A DNA stretch of 64,000 nucleotides from contig CAUYUJ010000693.1 in assembly GCA_963575745.1 (NCBI GenBank), positions 40,001-104,000 on the forward strand, in the 5' to 3' direction. Shown here piece after piece: positions 21,480 to 32,297 of the stretch. The position numbers and the translations under genes are program-made. This DNA comes from Prorocentrum cordatum (taxonomy: Eukaryota > Sar > Dinophyceae > Prorocentrales > Prorocentraceae). Within the stretch, counting starts at the first letter, position 1; every line of letters begins with the position of its first letter. A model generated the notes under the pieces. The model searched no databases. It saw only the letters and a program-made list of their open reading frames with translations, and had not been told where the DNA came from.

Positions 21480-22690
21480 GGCTCAGCCAGCCACCACGCC
21501 TGGGTTGTAGGTCAGGCGCCTCCTGGATGCCTGCCAGGATCTCTTGGGAGGCCTCTCGGACGCCTCTTGGGCACGCCCTTGGGGGGGTGTCCTGGGGCCT
21601 CTTGGGGGCACCCTGGGGCCCGACCTGGGCCTCTCATTTTGTTCTAAGTCGGGTACTCGTTGGGGACCCAGCGCCCTCTAGGAGTCCTTGGGGACCTGGT
21701 GGCTTGTGCAGTTGGCGACTCGACGATGAACTGCTCCACTGTGGGCGGGTGCATCGTGAGTCGCCGCGCAATGTGAGAGGGGCTTAAAGACCACACCGGT
21801 CCGACTTGGGCCTCTTGGGGACCTCTTGGGCGCGCGTCGGGGGCCTGTGGGGAGATCTGAGGGCCATCTTGGGGCGGAGGGCTCCAACTGCCAGGATGAG
21901 GATGACGGAATCCCATACCCACGTCCTCCTGCTCCTCCGTCGCCCTTTGTGTTATTCTTTGTTTGCGTCCCGATTGTGCTGGGGAGGCCCCCGCTCAGGC
22001 TGCAGCTTGGCCGCCGTCCTGGCGTTATCTACACCAGGGGCTGGCTTTCTGCATTTCTCTGTCGCCACAAAGGTTATGCTGTTGCGTGGCGTGCGTCCGG
22101 TGCACGAGTGTCAGGCACCCCAGTTGTGGGGGAAGGTGCGCAGCACGCATGTTTGTTTTGGTTTGGTTGCACGGCGGCCGCCCTCCTCCTAGAGGAGACG
22201 ACGCCCGTTTGTCCCTGCCGTTGTACAGCGTATGGTCGACTCCGTCCGTTCGGCGCTTCCTCTGCGCCAGGCGGTCTTCGGTTCGTCCTGTTTTTCACTT
22301 CGCCGCCCAGCTCGCCTGTCGCGGCGGCTGTGTGTCGGGCTCTGCCCGTCGCAGCAACTTGCGCTGGCTTTTCCGAGCCAGCCGCCGCGGCCGACCCTGA
22401 CCTGTACAGGGGTCGTGCCGCTCTGCACACTTCCCACCACATGTACAGTTGTGGTGGGACTTGAGCTCCTGGGGTTGATGTTGCAAAAAAAAAACCTCCT
22501 CCTCCTCCTCCTCCGCCCCCTCTGGGCGCCCTCGGTGTTGCGTCCGTCCCGGGAGGCTCCTGGGCCCCTCTCGGGGGCGCTTTGGGACGCTGCGGGGCGA
22601 TCTCCGTCGCCCCTCGGGGCCGTCCCGGGCGCTCGGAAGACCTGCTGAAGAGGCAGTGGGTGCGGACCTTTCTGGCCTCCCGGGCCGTCC
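21480..22690. other. GC-rich stretch with CTTGGGG-type words, no gene
   Basis: Between 21,510 and 21,860 words such as GCCTCTTGGG recur irregularly. 21,900-22,480 has open frames on both strands with no motif, and 22,497-22,515 is a short CTC run. I support no gene here. Confidence 0.45.
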
Positions 22691-22830
22691 TCCTGTCAGG
22701 AGGGGGCACAAACACACAAACACAAATAATCGTCGACTCCCAGGAGAATATTGGAAAATGTGGGACAATACGGGAAGCGTGGGGGAAAACGAACACCCAG
22801 AAAGTATGGAAAAGTATTGGAACCCTGTTA
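22690..22830 (-). repeat. Dispersed repeat family R-G, copy 1 (reverse)
   Basis: Read in reverse it contains CCATACTTTCTGGGTG, a TTTTCCAATATTC phrase and GAGTCGACGATTATTTGTG. Related forward copies are at 24,150-24,305 and 26,740-26,870. Confidence 0.65.
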
Positions 22831-23157
22831 TTCGTGCCTATTTACTTGTGTGTCCCAGGGCCCCTTCGTCCTGGGGCTCCAACGCGGCCGAGGAGGCGCC
22901 CAAGAAGGTTCCAGGACGGTCCCCAGTCCCACCTGGAACCACGTCGGACATGCACGTCCCGAGCTACGCGCTCGTAGCCTGTCGAACAATGACAATCACG
23001 CGGGGATCCCACAAGAGCGCCCCATACCACCCAGGAGCGCCCGGAACTCCGGGCTGTGTGGCCACTGAAGGGTTACTTGCAGGATTCAGCGCGGGGACCT
23101 CGAGAGGTCCTGAGCCCACTGCCTGTCACTGGATAATTCCTTGGGCACCCTCTGACC
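22831..23157. other. Spacer, no gene seen
   Basis: There is no recognisable coding or repeat feature before MITE-1 copy 2. Confidence 0.4.
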
Positions 23158-23162
23158 AAGAT

Positions 23163-23375
23163 TTTGGACACCCGAAATGGGTACCGAAAGAATGGGCAAC
23201 ATGCCCAACAACAAATGTTGTCCCGAACCAACAGCGGCCGCTGTTGGGCAGGCGGCCTTCTGTCTCAAATGGACACAGGCCGCGGCGGCGCGGACAGCGA
23301 GTCCTGTTCAAAATGAACAGGAACTGCTGTTGGGCATCGTGCCCATTCTTTCGGTACCCATGTCTCGCGTCCAGA
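23163..23375. mobile_element. MITE-1 copy 2 (213 bp, 5-bp TSD)
   Basis: It begins TTTGGACACCCGAAATGGGT. The other end, reverse-complemented, begins TCTGGACGCGAGACATGGGT, and both continue with ACCGAAAGAATGGGCA. The direct repeat AAGAT flanks it (23,158-23,162 and 23,376-23,380). The NotI-containing palindrome and the other internal hairpins of copy 1 are all present. The different TSD sequence shows an independent insertion. Confidence 0.92.
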
Positions 23376-23394
23376 AAGATTGCGTAGCAAGTCC

Positions 23395-23560
23395 ATCCGC
23401 GGCGAGCTCCCGCAGGAGCTCCCAGGAGCTCCGCAGCAGCTCCCCGGGAGCTCCGTAGAAGCTCCCCCGGGAGCTCTTTGGAAACACTCGAGGAGCTCAT
23501 CAGAAGCTCCCTAGGGGCTCGTGAGAAGTTCCCAAGGAGGTCCTTCGAAGCTCCCAAGCG
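23395..23560. repeat. GGGAGCTCC-type minisatellite
   Basis: AGCTCC and GGAGCT words repeat about every 10-12 bases, several forming SacI-type palindromes. From 23,560 to 23,840 I see no gene. Confidence 0.65.
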
Positions 23561-23839
23561 TATTAAACAGACTTCGAATCTGAGGTGTCAGAATCTACAA
23601 GCAGGGAGCGCATCAGTTCACGGGGGGAAGCCTTGATTTCCTCGGCGAGGCCCAGCCGAAGGACAGCTACTCTTGTTCCACACAGGCAGGCACTGCACGC
23701 CGGATTCCCACATTCCAATCTACTTTAGGCGCCCTCTGGAAGGCACCCCGAGGCTGGAACACCGCCGAGAACGGGCCAAAACGAACGCAGACCTCGAACA
23801 CCTGCCCTGGAGCCCCTCGGCTTCCCTGGGCTCCTGCCG

Positions 23840-24153
23840 GCCGCCCCTGGGCCTCCGGCAGCGCCCCGCCTGCAGCTCAGCGCCGGCCGAGGCCCCTGGC
23901 GGCGAGCTCCCCCCCGCGCAGGCGCGGTGTCCGTGGCGCTGGGCGGGAGCCGCTCGGTCTGCCTCGCCCCGCCGAGCCGGAGGAGCAGAAGGCATCGGTC
24001 GGAAGAGGTGGGCAGCGGCAGGGAGCAGAATCGGGGGCGCCAAATCCATGGATCGGGGGAGGTGCTCTCCCCAAAAATGCGGCCGGTGCCGCCTCGCTCG
24101 GCGGCGGCAATCCGCGATGTCCCACGGAAGCGGGACCCGTCGCTCATCCACGC
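23840..24153 (+). repeat. GC-rich block ending in repeat R-E, copy 2
   Basis: 24,060-24,153 matches 11,284-11,395 (ATGCGGCCGGTGCCGCCTCG, CGGGACCCGTCGCT). The upstream part, around GGCGGCGAGCTCCCCCC and CGTGGCGCTGGGCGGG, resembles 27,340-27,430. Confidence 0.6.
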
Positions 24154-24360
24154 CCATTCCGTATATTTTTCTATATTTTCTGGGTTTTTGTCTTCCCCCC
24201 ACTTTCCATATTTTCCCCTAATCTTTGGGGGATCGACGATGAATTGTGTCTGTGTGTTTTTCCCAACCATCCTGTGGTGTTGGGTCCTCGTTTTGAAGAG
24301 AGCCCCGCGTTCTCCTCCTCCTCCTCCTCTCCTCCTCCTCCCTCCTCCTTCCTCCCTGCG
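24150..24360 (+). repeat. Dispersed repeat family R-G, copy 2, and CTC run
   Basis: ATATTTTCTGGGTTTTTGTC, a GATCGACGATGAATTGTGTC phrase and CCTGTGGTGTTGGGTCCTCG are followed by CTC triplets. The last phrase recurs in reverse at 53,430-53,475. Confidence 0.65.
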
Positions 24361-24369
24361 TTTCACCCA

Positions 24370-26640
24370 CCCAGTAAAGCGGTTCGTGGCCCCATAGGGA
24401 GCTCCACCAAAGGCCCCAGTGGCAGGGTTCGCATGGCGGCCCCGCGTGTTGGCGCACCCCTCGCACGGTTCGTGGCCCCATAGGGAGCCCCACCGAAGGC
24501 CCCCGTGGCAGGGTTCGCATGGCGGCTTCGCCCGATTTTTGCGCACCCCTCACACGGTTCGTGGCCTCATAGGGAGCTCCACCGAAGGCCCCAGTGGCAA
24601 GGTTCGCGTGGCGGCCCCGCCCTATTTCGGTGCACCCCTCATACGGTTCGTGGCCCCATAGGGAGCTCCACCGAAGGCCCCAGTGGCAGGGTTCGCGTGG
24701 CGGCCCCGCGCCATTTTGGCGCACCCCTCGCACGGTTCGTGGCCCCATAGGGAGCTCCACCGAAGGCCCCCGTGGCAGGGTTCGCATGGCGGCCCCGCCT
24801 CATTTTGGCGCACCCCTCACACGGTTCGTGGCCCCATCAGGAGCTCCATCGACCCCAGTGGCAGGGTTCGCGTGGCGGCCCCGCCTTATTTCGGTGCACC
24901 CCTCGCACGGTTCGTGGCCCCATAGGGAGCTCCACCGAAGGCCACAGTGGCAGGGTTCGCATGGCGGCCCCGCCTCATTTCGGAGCACCCGTCACACGGT
25001 TCGTGGCCCTCCACCGAAGGCCTTCGCATGGCGGCCCCGCCTCATTTCGGCGCACCCCTGACACGCTTCGTGGCCCCACAGGGAGCTCCACCGAAGGTCC
25101 CAGTGGCAGGGATCGCATGGCGGCCTCGCCCGATTTTGGCGCACCCCTCACACGGTTCGTGGCCCCATAGGGAGCTCCACCGAAGGCCCCCGTGGCAGGG
25201 TTCGCATGGCGGCCCCGCGCCATTTTGGCGCACCCCTCGCACGGTACGTGGCCCCATAGGGAGCTCCGCCGAGGGCCCCCGTGGCAGGGTTCGCATGGCG
25301 GCCCCGCCTCATTTCGGCGCACCCCTCACACGGTTCGTGGCTCCATCAGGAGCTCCACCGAAGGCCCCCGTGGCAGGGTTCGCGTGGCGGCCCTGCCTTA
25401 TTCCGGTGCACCCCTCACACGGTTCGTGGCCCCATAGGGAGCTCCACCGAAGGCCACAGTGGCAGGGTTCGCATGGCGGCCCCGCCTCATTTCGGTTCAC
25501 CCCTCGCACGGTTCGTGGCCCCATAGGGAGCTCCGCCGAGGGCCCCAGTGGCAGGGTTCGCATGGCGGCCTCGCCCGATTTTTGCGCACCCCTCACACGG
25601 TTCGTGGCCTCATAGGGAGCTCCACCGAAGGCCCCAGTGGCAGGGTTCGCGTGGCGGCCCCGCCTTATTTCGGTGCACCCCTCGCACGGTTCGTGGCCCC
25701 ATAGGGAGCTCCACCGAAGACCCCAGTGGCAGGGTTCGCATGGCGGCCCCGCGCCATTTTAGCGCACCCCTCGCACGGTTCGTGGCCCCATAGGGAGCTC
25801 CACCGAAGGCCCCCGTGGCAGGGTTCGCATGGCGGCCCCACTTTTTTTGCTGCACCCCTAACACGGTTCGTGGCCCCATCAGGAGCTCCACCGAAGGCCC
25901 CAGTGGCAGGGTTCGCGTGGCGGCCCCACCTCATTTCGGTGCACCCCTCACACGGGTCGTGGCCCCATAGGGAGCTCCACCGAAGGCCCCAGAGGCAGGG
26001 TTCGCATGGCGGCGCCGCCTGAATTTGGCGCACCCCTGAGACGCTTCGTGGCCCCACAGGGAGCTCCACCGAAGGTCACAGTGGCAGGGATCGCATGGCG
26101 GCCTCGCCCGATGTTTTCGCACCCCTCACACGGTTCGTGGCCTCATAGGGAGCTCCGCCGAGGGCCCCAATGGCAGCGTTCGCATGGCGGCCCCGCCTCA
26201 TTTTGGCGCACCCCTCGCATGGTTCGTGGCCTCATAGGGAGCTCCACCGAAGGCCCCCGTGGCAGGGTTCGCATGGCGGCCCCGCCTCATTTCGGCGCAC
26301 CCCTCACACGGTTCGCCGAAGGCCCCAATGGCAGGGTTCGCATGGCGGCCCGCGCCATTTTGGCGCACCCCTCGCACGGTTCGTGGACCCATAGGGAGCT
26401 CCACCGAAGGCCCCAGTGGCAGGGTTCGCGTGGCGGCCCCGCCTCATTTCGGCGCACCCCTCACACGGTTCGCCGAAGGCCCCCGTGGCAGGGTTCGCAT
26501 GGTGATTTTGGCGCACCCCTCCCACGCTTTGTGAACCCACAGGGAGCTCCGCCGAACGCCCCAGTGGCAGGGTTCGCATGGCGGCCCCGCCCCATTGTGG
26601 CGCACCCCTCGCACGGTTCGTGGCCCCATTGGGAATTCCC
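24370..26640. repeat. 89-bp tandem satellite, about 27 units
   Basis: Each unit carries CAGGGTTCGCATGGCGGC, CCCGCCTCATTTCGGCGCAC, CACGGTTCGTGGCCCCATAG and GGAGCTCCACCGAAGG. Consecutive units start 89 bases apart (for example 24,505, 24,594, 24,683 and 24,772), and a few units are shortened (near 25,000, 26,310 and 26,470). Since 89 is not a multiple of three, each unit shifts the frame. Long frames on both strands come from the sparse stop codons and are not genes. Confidence 0.95.
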
Positions 26641-26739
26641 CTTGCTTCGTCCCACCTGCCCTGCGGTTCTCACACTTGCGTATGGTTGGGCCCTTCGCCA
26701 GGATAATTCTTCCCTCCTGAATGTCTGCGATCGCATGTC

Positions 26740-26870
26740 GCTCATCCACGCCCATTCCTTATGTTTTTCCATATTTTCTGGGTTTGTGTCTCCCCCCCCA
26801 TGTCCCATATTTTCCCACATGTTCTGGGGAGTCGACGATGAATTGTGTCTGTGTGCCTGTTTGTCCCTTC
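26740..26870 (+). repeat. Dispersed repeat family R-G, copy 3
   Basis: It shares the CTCATCCACGCCCATTCC, ATATTTTCTGGGTTTGTGTC and GAGTCGACGATGAATTGTG words with the other copies. Confidence 0.7.
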
Positions 26871-27123
26871 TGAGTGTCTGCGCTCGCCTGGTTGGAGGGC
26901 GTGGGGAGCCCAGCGGCTCTCGGCCCGCCCCCCCGAAGGCTCCTGCTGCCTGGGCGCGACTGGATGGGGGGGCGATCGGCGGGAGGGGGAGGAAGGGAGG
27001 TGCCCTTCTCGGGACCTACTACTGGCCCTTTCTGGGTCGAGTTAAATCTGCAGCCATCGCTGCCCCCTTCCCGACATATCGCGCCCCCTCCTCCTCTCCT
27101 CCTCCTCCTCCTCCTCCTCCCTC

Positions 27124-27158
<35 letters not shown>

Positions 27159-27780
27159 CCCACAAGGTCCTCCCTCCTCCCCCCCCCCAACAAGGTCCTA
27201 CCCCCCCCCACAAGGTCCTCCCCCCCCCCGACGCCGCGCGCGGAGGCCTCCGCAGGCATGGGCGGCGGCGGGCAGGGCCCCGCAGCGCGTCGCCCGAGCT
27301 GCCTCCGCCGTCCCTGGGCCGGGCGGCGGCGCGGCGGGCGCCTGCAGCACGGCACCCGCCGAAACCCTGGGCGACGAGCTCCACCCCGCGCGGGCGCGAG
27401 GCCCGTGACGTGGCGCTGGGCGGGCGCGCGAACGGCTCGGTCGTCTTCGCCTTTTGGGCTGGAGGGAGGAGCAGCACCAAAACGAATAGACATACCCACA
27501 CGTGCTCGCGTCGTGACGAGAATCATGCCGGACCTTTTTCACATCCCTGTTGTATGTGTATATGTATATTCGCCGGCCCAACAGGCCAGGGCGTGCTAAG
27601 ATCTCCGGTACCTGGTGAACAGTATTTCTAGTTCGCGCGCGCGGGGCGGCCCCTGGGGGTCCCCGGACGAAAAGTACCCCGGCAAGGTCCCGGCAAGTCC
27701 CCGGCAAGTCCCCGGCAAGGTCCCAGCAAGGTCGGGTCAGAGATGCCGGAGTTCTGTTTCGGAGTCCAAGAGGGCTCCAG
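26871..27780. other. GC-rich stretch with CTC/poly-C tract, no gene
   Basis: 27,085-27,235 is CTC triplets degrading into C runs with ACAAGGTCCT words. 27,240-27,430 is GC-rich and partly similar to 23,840-23,960. At 27,670-27,735 GGCAAGGTCCC repeats. There is no supported gene. Confidence 0.55.
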
Positions 27781-28480
27781 ATCGGTCCAAGAGGGCCCCG
27801 AGAAGCTTTCTAGACGGTCCAAGAGAGGCCCGAGACGGCCAAAGATCGCCCGAAGACGCCCCAGATGGCCCCAAGACAGCCCAAGAGGCCTCCAAGACGC
27901 TCCAAGGGCCTTCCAAGAGGCCTCCGAAGAGGGCCCCAAGTTGCCAAAATCGTTGATTTTCATTGTTTTTTCTATGTTTTTTTGCGTTCTGGCCTTTTCG
28001 CTTCCGGACGCTCCAAGAGGGCCCAAGAGGCCTTCAAGACTGCTCCAAGACGGCCCACGAGGCTCCCAAGACGGCCCCGGAGCGGCCCAAGAGCGCCCCC
28101 CAGACGGCCCAAGTGCTGCCCAAGGCGGACCAAGAGGCCCCAAGACGGGCCCAAGAGGGGCTCAAGAAGGGAACCGAGAACTGAAAAATCGAGCCCTCCG
28201 CCCCAGAAGGCGCCCAGGACCCCGAAAGAGGCCCCAAGAGACTCTCCAAGACACCCCCAAGACGCCCCAATAAGCTCCCGTGAGGCCCCAAGAGGACCAA
28301 CAACGTCAGGCCCCAGGCCCCAAGAGGACCAACAAATACCGCCAAGAGCCCGCCGAAAGCCCCCCAAGAGACCGTCACGAGAGCTCAGGAGGCCCCCTGG
28401 AGGCCTCCCGAGTTCTCCAAGAGGCCTAAAAAGAGGCGCCAAGAGGCCCCAAACGGCCCCAACGAGGCTCCAAGAGGCCA
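27780..28480 (+). repeat. CCAAGACGGCC-type array 1
   Basis: Words such as CCAAGAGGCC, AAGACGGCCC and CTCCAAGAGG repeat every 10-20 bases. A T-rich island at 27,945-28,005 ends in CTTCCGGACGCTCCAAGAG and interrupts the array. The same island-then-GACGCTCCAAGA layout occurs in the arrays at 51.8, 54.3 and 56.8 kb. 28,481-28,853 shows no supported gene. Confidence 0.7.
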
Positions 28481-28859
28481 CGAACGCGCAAGCAAACGCC
28501 TGCGATGGCACAATACGGGCCGGCGGAATGAGCGAAGCGATTAATATATAACAATTTTCGGCCTGCTTCGGCTCTCGACAGGCCCCAGGATCGTAAACAA
28601 ACGAGTTGGGATAAAAACGGGTCCTGGGGAAAGAGGTCGGGACTCTGGAAACCCCATGTTGAAAACATCAAAACATGGCACGTCGGGATATCCATCGGTC
28701 GGCAGTGGTGGGCGGAAGCATGGAGCAGGAGGGCGGTGGAGCAGACTGGGTCTCTGCCCGCTCCTGGAAGGCGAGATGTCAAGGGAGCGCCACCCGATCC
28801 CTGACACTGACATATGAAAGTCCCTCAAAGTCGACTGGAACCTGGAGCCCGCACCTACT

Positions 28860-29055
28860 GTTAAGTCGGGCGTGTCCCCCTATTGGGGGATTTTCGACGA
28901 ACAACAAATATACCCCAAAGATGCACCAAAAAGGTAAAAACATAATCAAAACATAGTCCCCATAATATTATTTGTTAGTATTATTATTATTATTATGGGG
29001 GTATTTGTGATTTTTCCTCGGAAATCCCCCTGTAGGGGGACAGGCCCGACTTAAG
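28860..29055. mobile_element. MITE-2 copy 1 (196 bp, 6-bp TSD)
   Basis: The left end is GTTAAGTCGGGCGTGTCCC and the right end reverse-complemented is CTTAAGTCGGGCCTGTCCC, with the inverted match continuing through CCTA..GGGGGATTT. CCTACT flanks both sides (28,854-28,859 and 29,056-29,061). Each terminal repeat contains its own hairpin, such as TCCCCC-TATT-GGGGGA. The AT-rich interior includes an ATT microsatellite. It is non-coding. Confidence 0.88.
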
Positions 29056-29061
29056 CCTACT

Positions 29062-29438
29062 TTCAACGACCGATGGGTACATCATCTCTGGGGTGCTAGG
29101 GGGCCGAGCGGCGATCCGAGGAGGCCCCGCGGACCTCTGGACGGGCGGCGTGCCTTCCGAGTAGCCTCGACCCTCGAAGCTCCCCTCTCGGCGGTGGACG
29201 AACCTCCCTTTAGCGAATCTCCCCTCAGTGGAATCGGCCTGGGACCGAAACCGACGGACCTGGCCCCGCACAAAAATGACGGCCGCGACGCCGCGTCACG
29301 CCCCCCTGGCGAACCGAAAACGGCCACTTCGCTATAACCGACGTGTCCGAGGAGGACCATCCACCTCTGGCCCTCGAGGGAAGCCTCTAGGGTCGCAGAC
29401 CCAAGCATTTCGGCGCTCGCCACCTGGTGGCGCCGCGC
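29062..29438. other. Spacer, no gene seen
   Basis: There is no recognisable feature. Confidence 0.4.
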
Positions 29439-29873
29439 CTACTCCTTGTGCCTCCGGACCCACTGCTGCAGGCGCTCCCGGAGCTCCGGCTTCAGCCCAG
29501 CGGTCGGCAGGCCGCGGGCCTCGAGGTGCGCCCGGAGGTCATTGGTTTTGAGCTTCCCCGTGTATCCGAGGTCCTGCGGGTCCCAATCATGTGTGCCACC
29601 ACCACCTCCACTCCCCCTCCCCCCTCGAACCACATTGGCTGGGGAAGGGATGGGGGTGAGGGACATGGTGGTGGTATATTGTGGGGCTCCATAAGTCCGC
29701 GATGCTGAGCATACTCTTGATCTTTTGCATCTTGTTGCTCGTACGTGGCACTTTGAGCGGGAGGCCGGAGAGAAACGCACAGGCCTGAGCCGTCTTTGAG
29801 GCCCTGGAGGGCGGTCCAGCAAGACAAAGTCGTCCAACAATATGTACGGGCGTTTGTACGGTTTCAGCATCAC
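29439..29873 (-). pseudogene. SAP-domain protein fragment
   Basis: The last 40 residues of this frame fit a SAP motif: LKTNDLRAHLEARGLPTAG followed by LKPELRERLQQWV, i.e. two helices with the conserved Gly-Leu turn. It ends RRHKE at a stop. SAP motifs bind AT-rich DNA and occur in chromatin and repair proteins. The upstream 100 residues (poly-Gly, Arg-rich) are not recognisable and the true start is unknown. It may be a final exon of a host gene or a captured piece; I cannot tell which. Confidence 0.5.
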
Positions 29874-29879
29874 CGCCTT

Positions 29880-30270
29880 TGGGGCCTTTGGAGCGTTTAC
29901 GACGGCCCGACAAGCGCGCCTAAGATCGCCCCCCCCATACGGACGAAGGGCCTCCCAGAGAGGCCCAAGAGGCTAGCCCATCTGTGTAGTCCCGACAACA
30001 CTGGGTACAGCCGAGCAGCTTGATTGGGCAAGCGTGAGCGCAGAGAGCCGGAGCACGAGCCCAGCATCGCGTCAGTAGCTGGAAGCTGTCTGGGAGCTGC
30101 GACTGAAGGCCCCCGACCCCCACGAGGCCCTCGAGCTCTCGCAGCAACGCGAAGACGTACTTATGTTCCCTCCCCCCCGGGGGGACACCGACGCGCTCTG
30201 AGCATCTCAGAGAGGATTTGCTTTTGGCTGGGACCCCTGGGCAGAGGGGGAACGCGGGGGAGGAGCAGCT
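29880..30270. other. Spacer, no gene seen
   Basis: It is GC-rich with no motif. Confidence 0.4.
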
Positions 30271-30274
30271 CGGG

Positions 30275-30420
30275 GGGGGGGGGGGCATCGAGCTTACCTC
30301 GGCGATGCATCGCCGATAGATCGTCGACAGGCCCCCCATAGCGAAGCCACGCGCTCCTGGGCGGGGTGGGCTATCAAGCCCCACAACAGCGATGAGCGAA
30401 CGATGAGGGGTCGATACGCT
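30275..30420 (+). repeat. Dispersed repeat family R-F, copy 2
   Basis: A G-run, then CATCGAGCTTACC, the dyad GGCGATGCATCGCC and a GGCCCCCCATAGCGAAGCC phrase follow the same layout as 14,363-14,500. 30,420-30,840 contains no supported gene, though GATCAGGCGATGC words recur between 30,745 and 30,825. Confidence 0.6.
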
Positions 30421-30842
30421 CCCTCCTCCCCGAGCCCGCCCCTCTGTCGGTACCCTTCCGGATTCCGGGTCACATCACTCGGCTCTCCAGCGGCTGGGCG
30501 GCCGTTCGGGACGACTCGGGAACCCCGGGAACGCCCTCAGTAAGGCGCAGCCGCCTGAGGCTGGAAAGCTGCCGAAAACCGACGGAGACGCCCGAAATCC
30601 GCAAACTTCGAGCGGGCGGCTCTTCTGCTGGCGCTGGCGGCTCCTCCACTAACCAGCCTCGATCCCATCCCTATCCTTACGATCGTCAAGCCCAAGGGCG
30701 ATGACAATCTCACGGATGCGTCCTCGAAAACAGAAAGAATCCTTACGATTGGCATCGAGATCAGGCGCTGCTGATCGTGGATCAGGCGATGCAAATCAGG
30801 GATCAGGTGATGCAATTCAAACGATGCCAATCAAAGATTGCG

Positions 30843-31012
30843 GAAACCAAAGAGTACCGATACCGCTACCCCCCGGACCTCGTCCAGGGTTCGCTCGTAC
30901 AGTGATTTCGAGGCGAATCCAGCGGCGGCGACGAGGGCCTCCCAGGAGGCCCCCAGAGGGGGAAAACGGCCGAAGGGTGGAGGTATGGGTACCTTTTTTC
31001 TCCTCTGAGGGA
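30843..31012 (+). repeat. Dispersed repeat family R-D, copy 2
   Basis: GATTTCGAGGCGAATCCAGC and GGAGGTATGGGTACCTTTT match the copy at 5043-5216. The ends are weakly inverted (AGTACCGATACC against GGTATGGGTACC), so it may be a decayed MITE. Confidence 0.6.
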
Positions 31013-31050
31013 TAGGATAATCATCAGGCGATGCCAACCAGGCGATGCCA

Positions 31051-31213
31051 ATCTCAGGTCGGGCCTGTACTCCTACAGGGGGATTTTGCACGAAAAACAA
31101 GACACAGCGAACAAATGCCCCAGAGTGGTCAAAACATATTCCAACATCGCCCCCACATCATGCTGAAACGGTTTGTGGATCTTCCTCCTGTAGAGGGACG
31201 GGCCCGACTTCTG
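31051..31213. mobile_element. MITE-2 copy 2
   Basis: The left arm GGTCGGGCCTGTACTCCTAC and right arm (reverse complement) AAGTCGGGCCCGTCCCTCTA are inverted, each with a hairpin-forming inner part. The interior shares GGTCAAAACATA with copy 1-type elements. No clear TSD remains. Confidence 0.8.
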
Positions 31214-32297
31214 CCAGCCGGCAGCCCGGCAATGCGCGCCCTCGCCATCGCTCGGACGTCCATTCCCTTTGTCTTGTTTGGTTTTGTGCGTGTGACCCCC
31301 CCCCCGGGGGTGCGAACGCGCCTGCGCCTGCGAGTGCGCGCGCCTCGGGCGGAGCCCCTCCGCCTCGCGGGGCAGCCGAGACCCTGGGCGGGCGCCCGCA
31401 GGCCCACGGGGCGACGCGAGGGGCCCCAAGGGGGGCGGCAGGCTTCGAGGCGATCGTCGCCTCGAGGCGCGCAGGGTGGCGAGGAGGAGGAGGAGGAGGA
31501 GGAGGAGGAGGAGGAGGAGTCGGAAGCCTGGGCAACTCAAGGTCACGTGCTCGGTCTCATGGCCTGTCTCGCTGTGTCTGCGAGCTCGGTAGCTGCTGGC
31601 GGCATTATCGGCATAGCAGGGGTCAGCCTACGGGCCCCCTGGCCTGGTTAGGCCCTATGGGCCCGCTGCAGCTCGGCGCCGAGTCCCTCAAACTCAAAAC
31701 TGATATGAACGGCGGAAGCTATGGCCTTCTGGCCCATCGCCTCCTGCTCGGGTTATTATGTGTACGCTGTAGCATCTGGAAGTCCCGTCCCCCCCCCATC
31801 AACATCCCCTCTCCCCACCTCCACTCCGATAAGTTAGTGGCTTGCCCACTAAACAGGCATAGAAGACGTGCGTCCGTGCGGCCACATATTGGCTTTCCTC
31901 GAGAGCTCTACTCCAAAGGGCACTGCGCACTCGCTAATGCACCCTATACCCGAACGTCACTGCATGCTCGGAACGGGTCTGCCAAGGGGGCTCAGGAGGC
32001 TAAAAAGTCTGACGCGGGGGTCTTTGAAAGAAAGCGACGATCCCAAATCGGGGCAGGCGAAAGCCACCAACAATGTGGACTCCATTCTCTCCCGATGTGG
32101 GTCACCACGTACTGAAGAAACCCATCCATTCTAGTCTGATATCGCAATATCCGCCTGGCCCTCTGGCCGTTGCAAGGTGGCGAAAAAACAAAAAAAAGAC
32201 CGCCTTCTCACTGCTCACTATTGCTGCCGTAGTTGAGCAAGCAGTGTGCGTGCACGTTCACCCCCACGCAACGCCATCTCACGGAGCCCCGCCATGC
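31214..32297. other. Spacer with short GGA tract, no gene recognised
   Basis: 31,475-31,520 is a GGA run. The rest shows no motif. An A-rich patch at 32,185-32,200 is on the wrong strand to be the poly(A) tail of element B. Confidence 0.45.

Noticed and set aside
24370-26640. GGTTCGTGGCC in each satellite unit as an RNA polymerase III B box
   Set aside because: The key A after GGTTCG is replaced by T, and no A box at the right spacing is apparent. I do not call tRNA-like genes.
32170-32202. A-rich patch as poly(A) tail of element B
   Set aside because: Element B is on the minus strand, so its tail should appear as T-rich on the plus strand.
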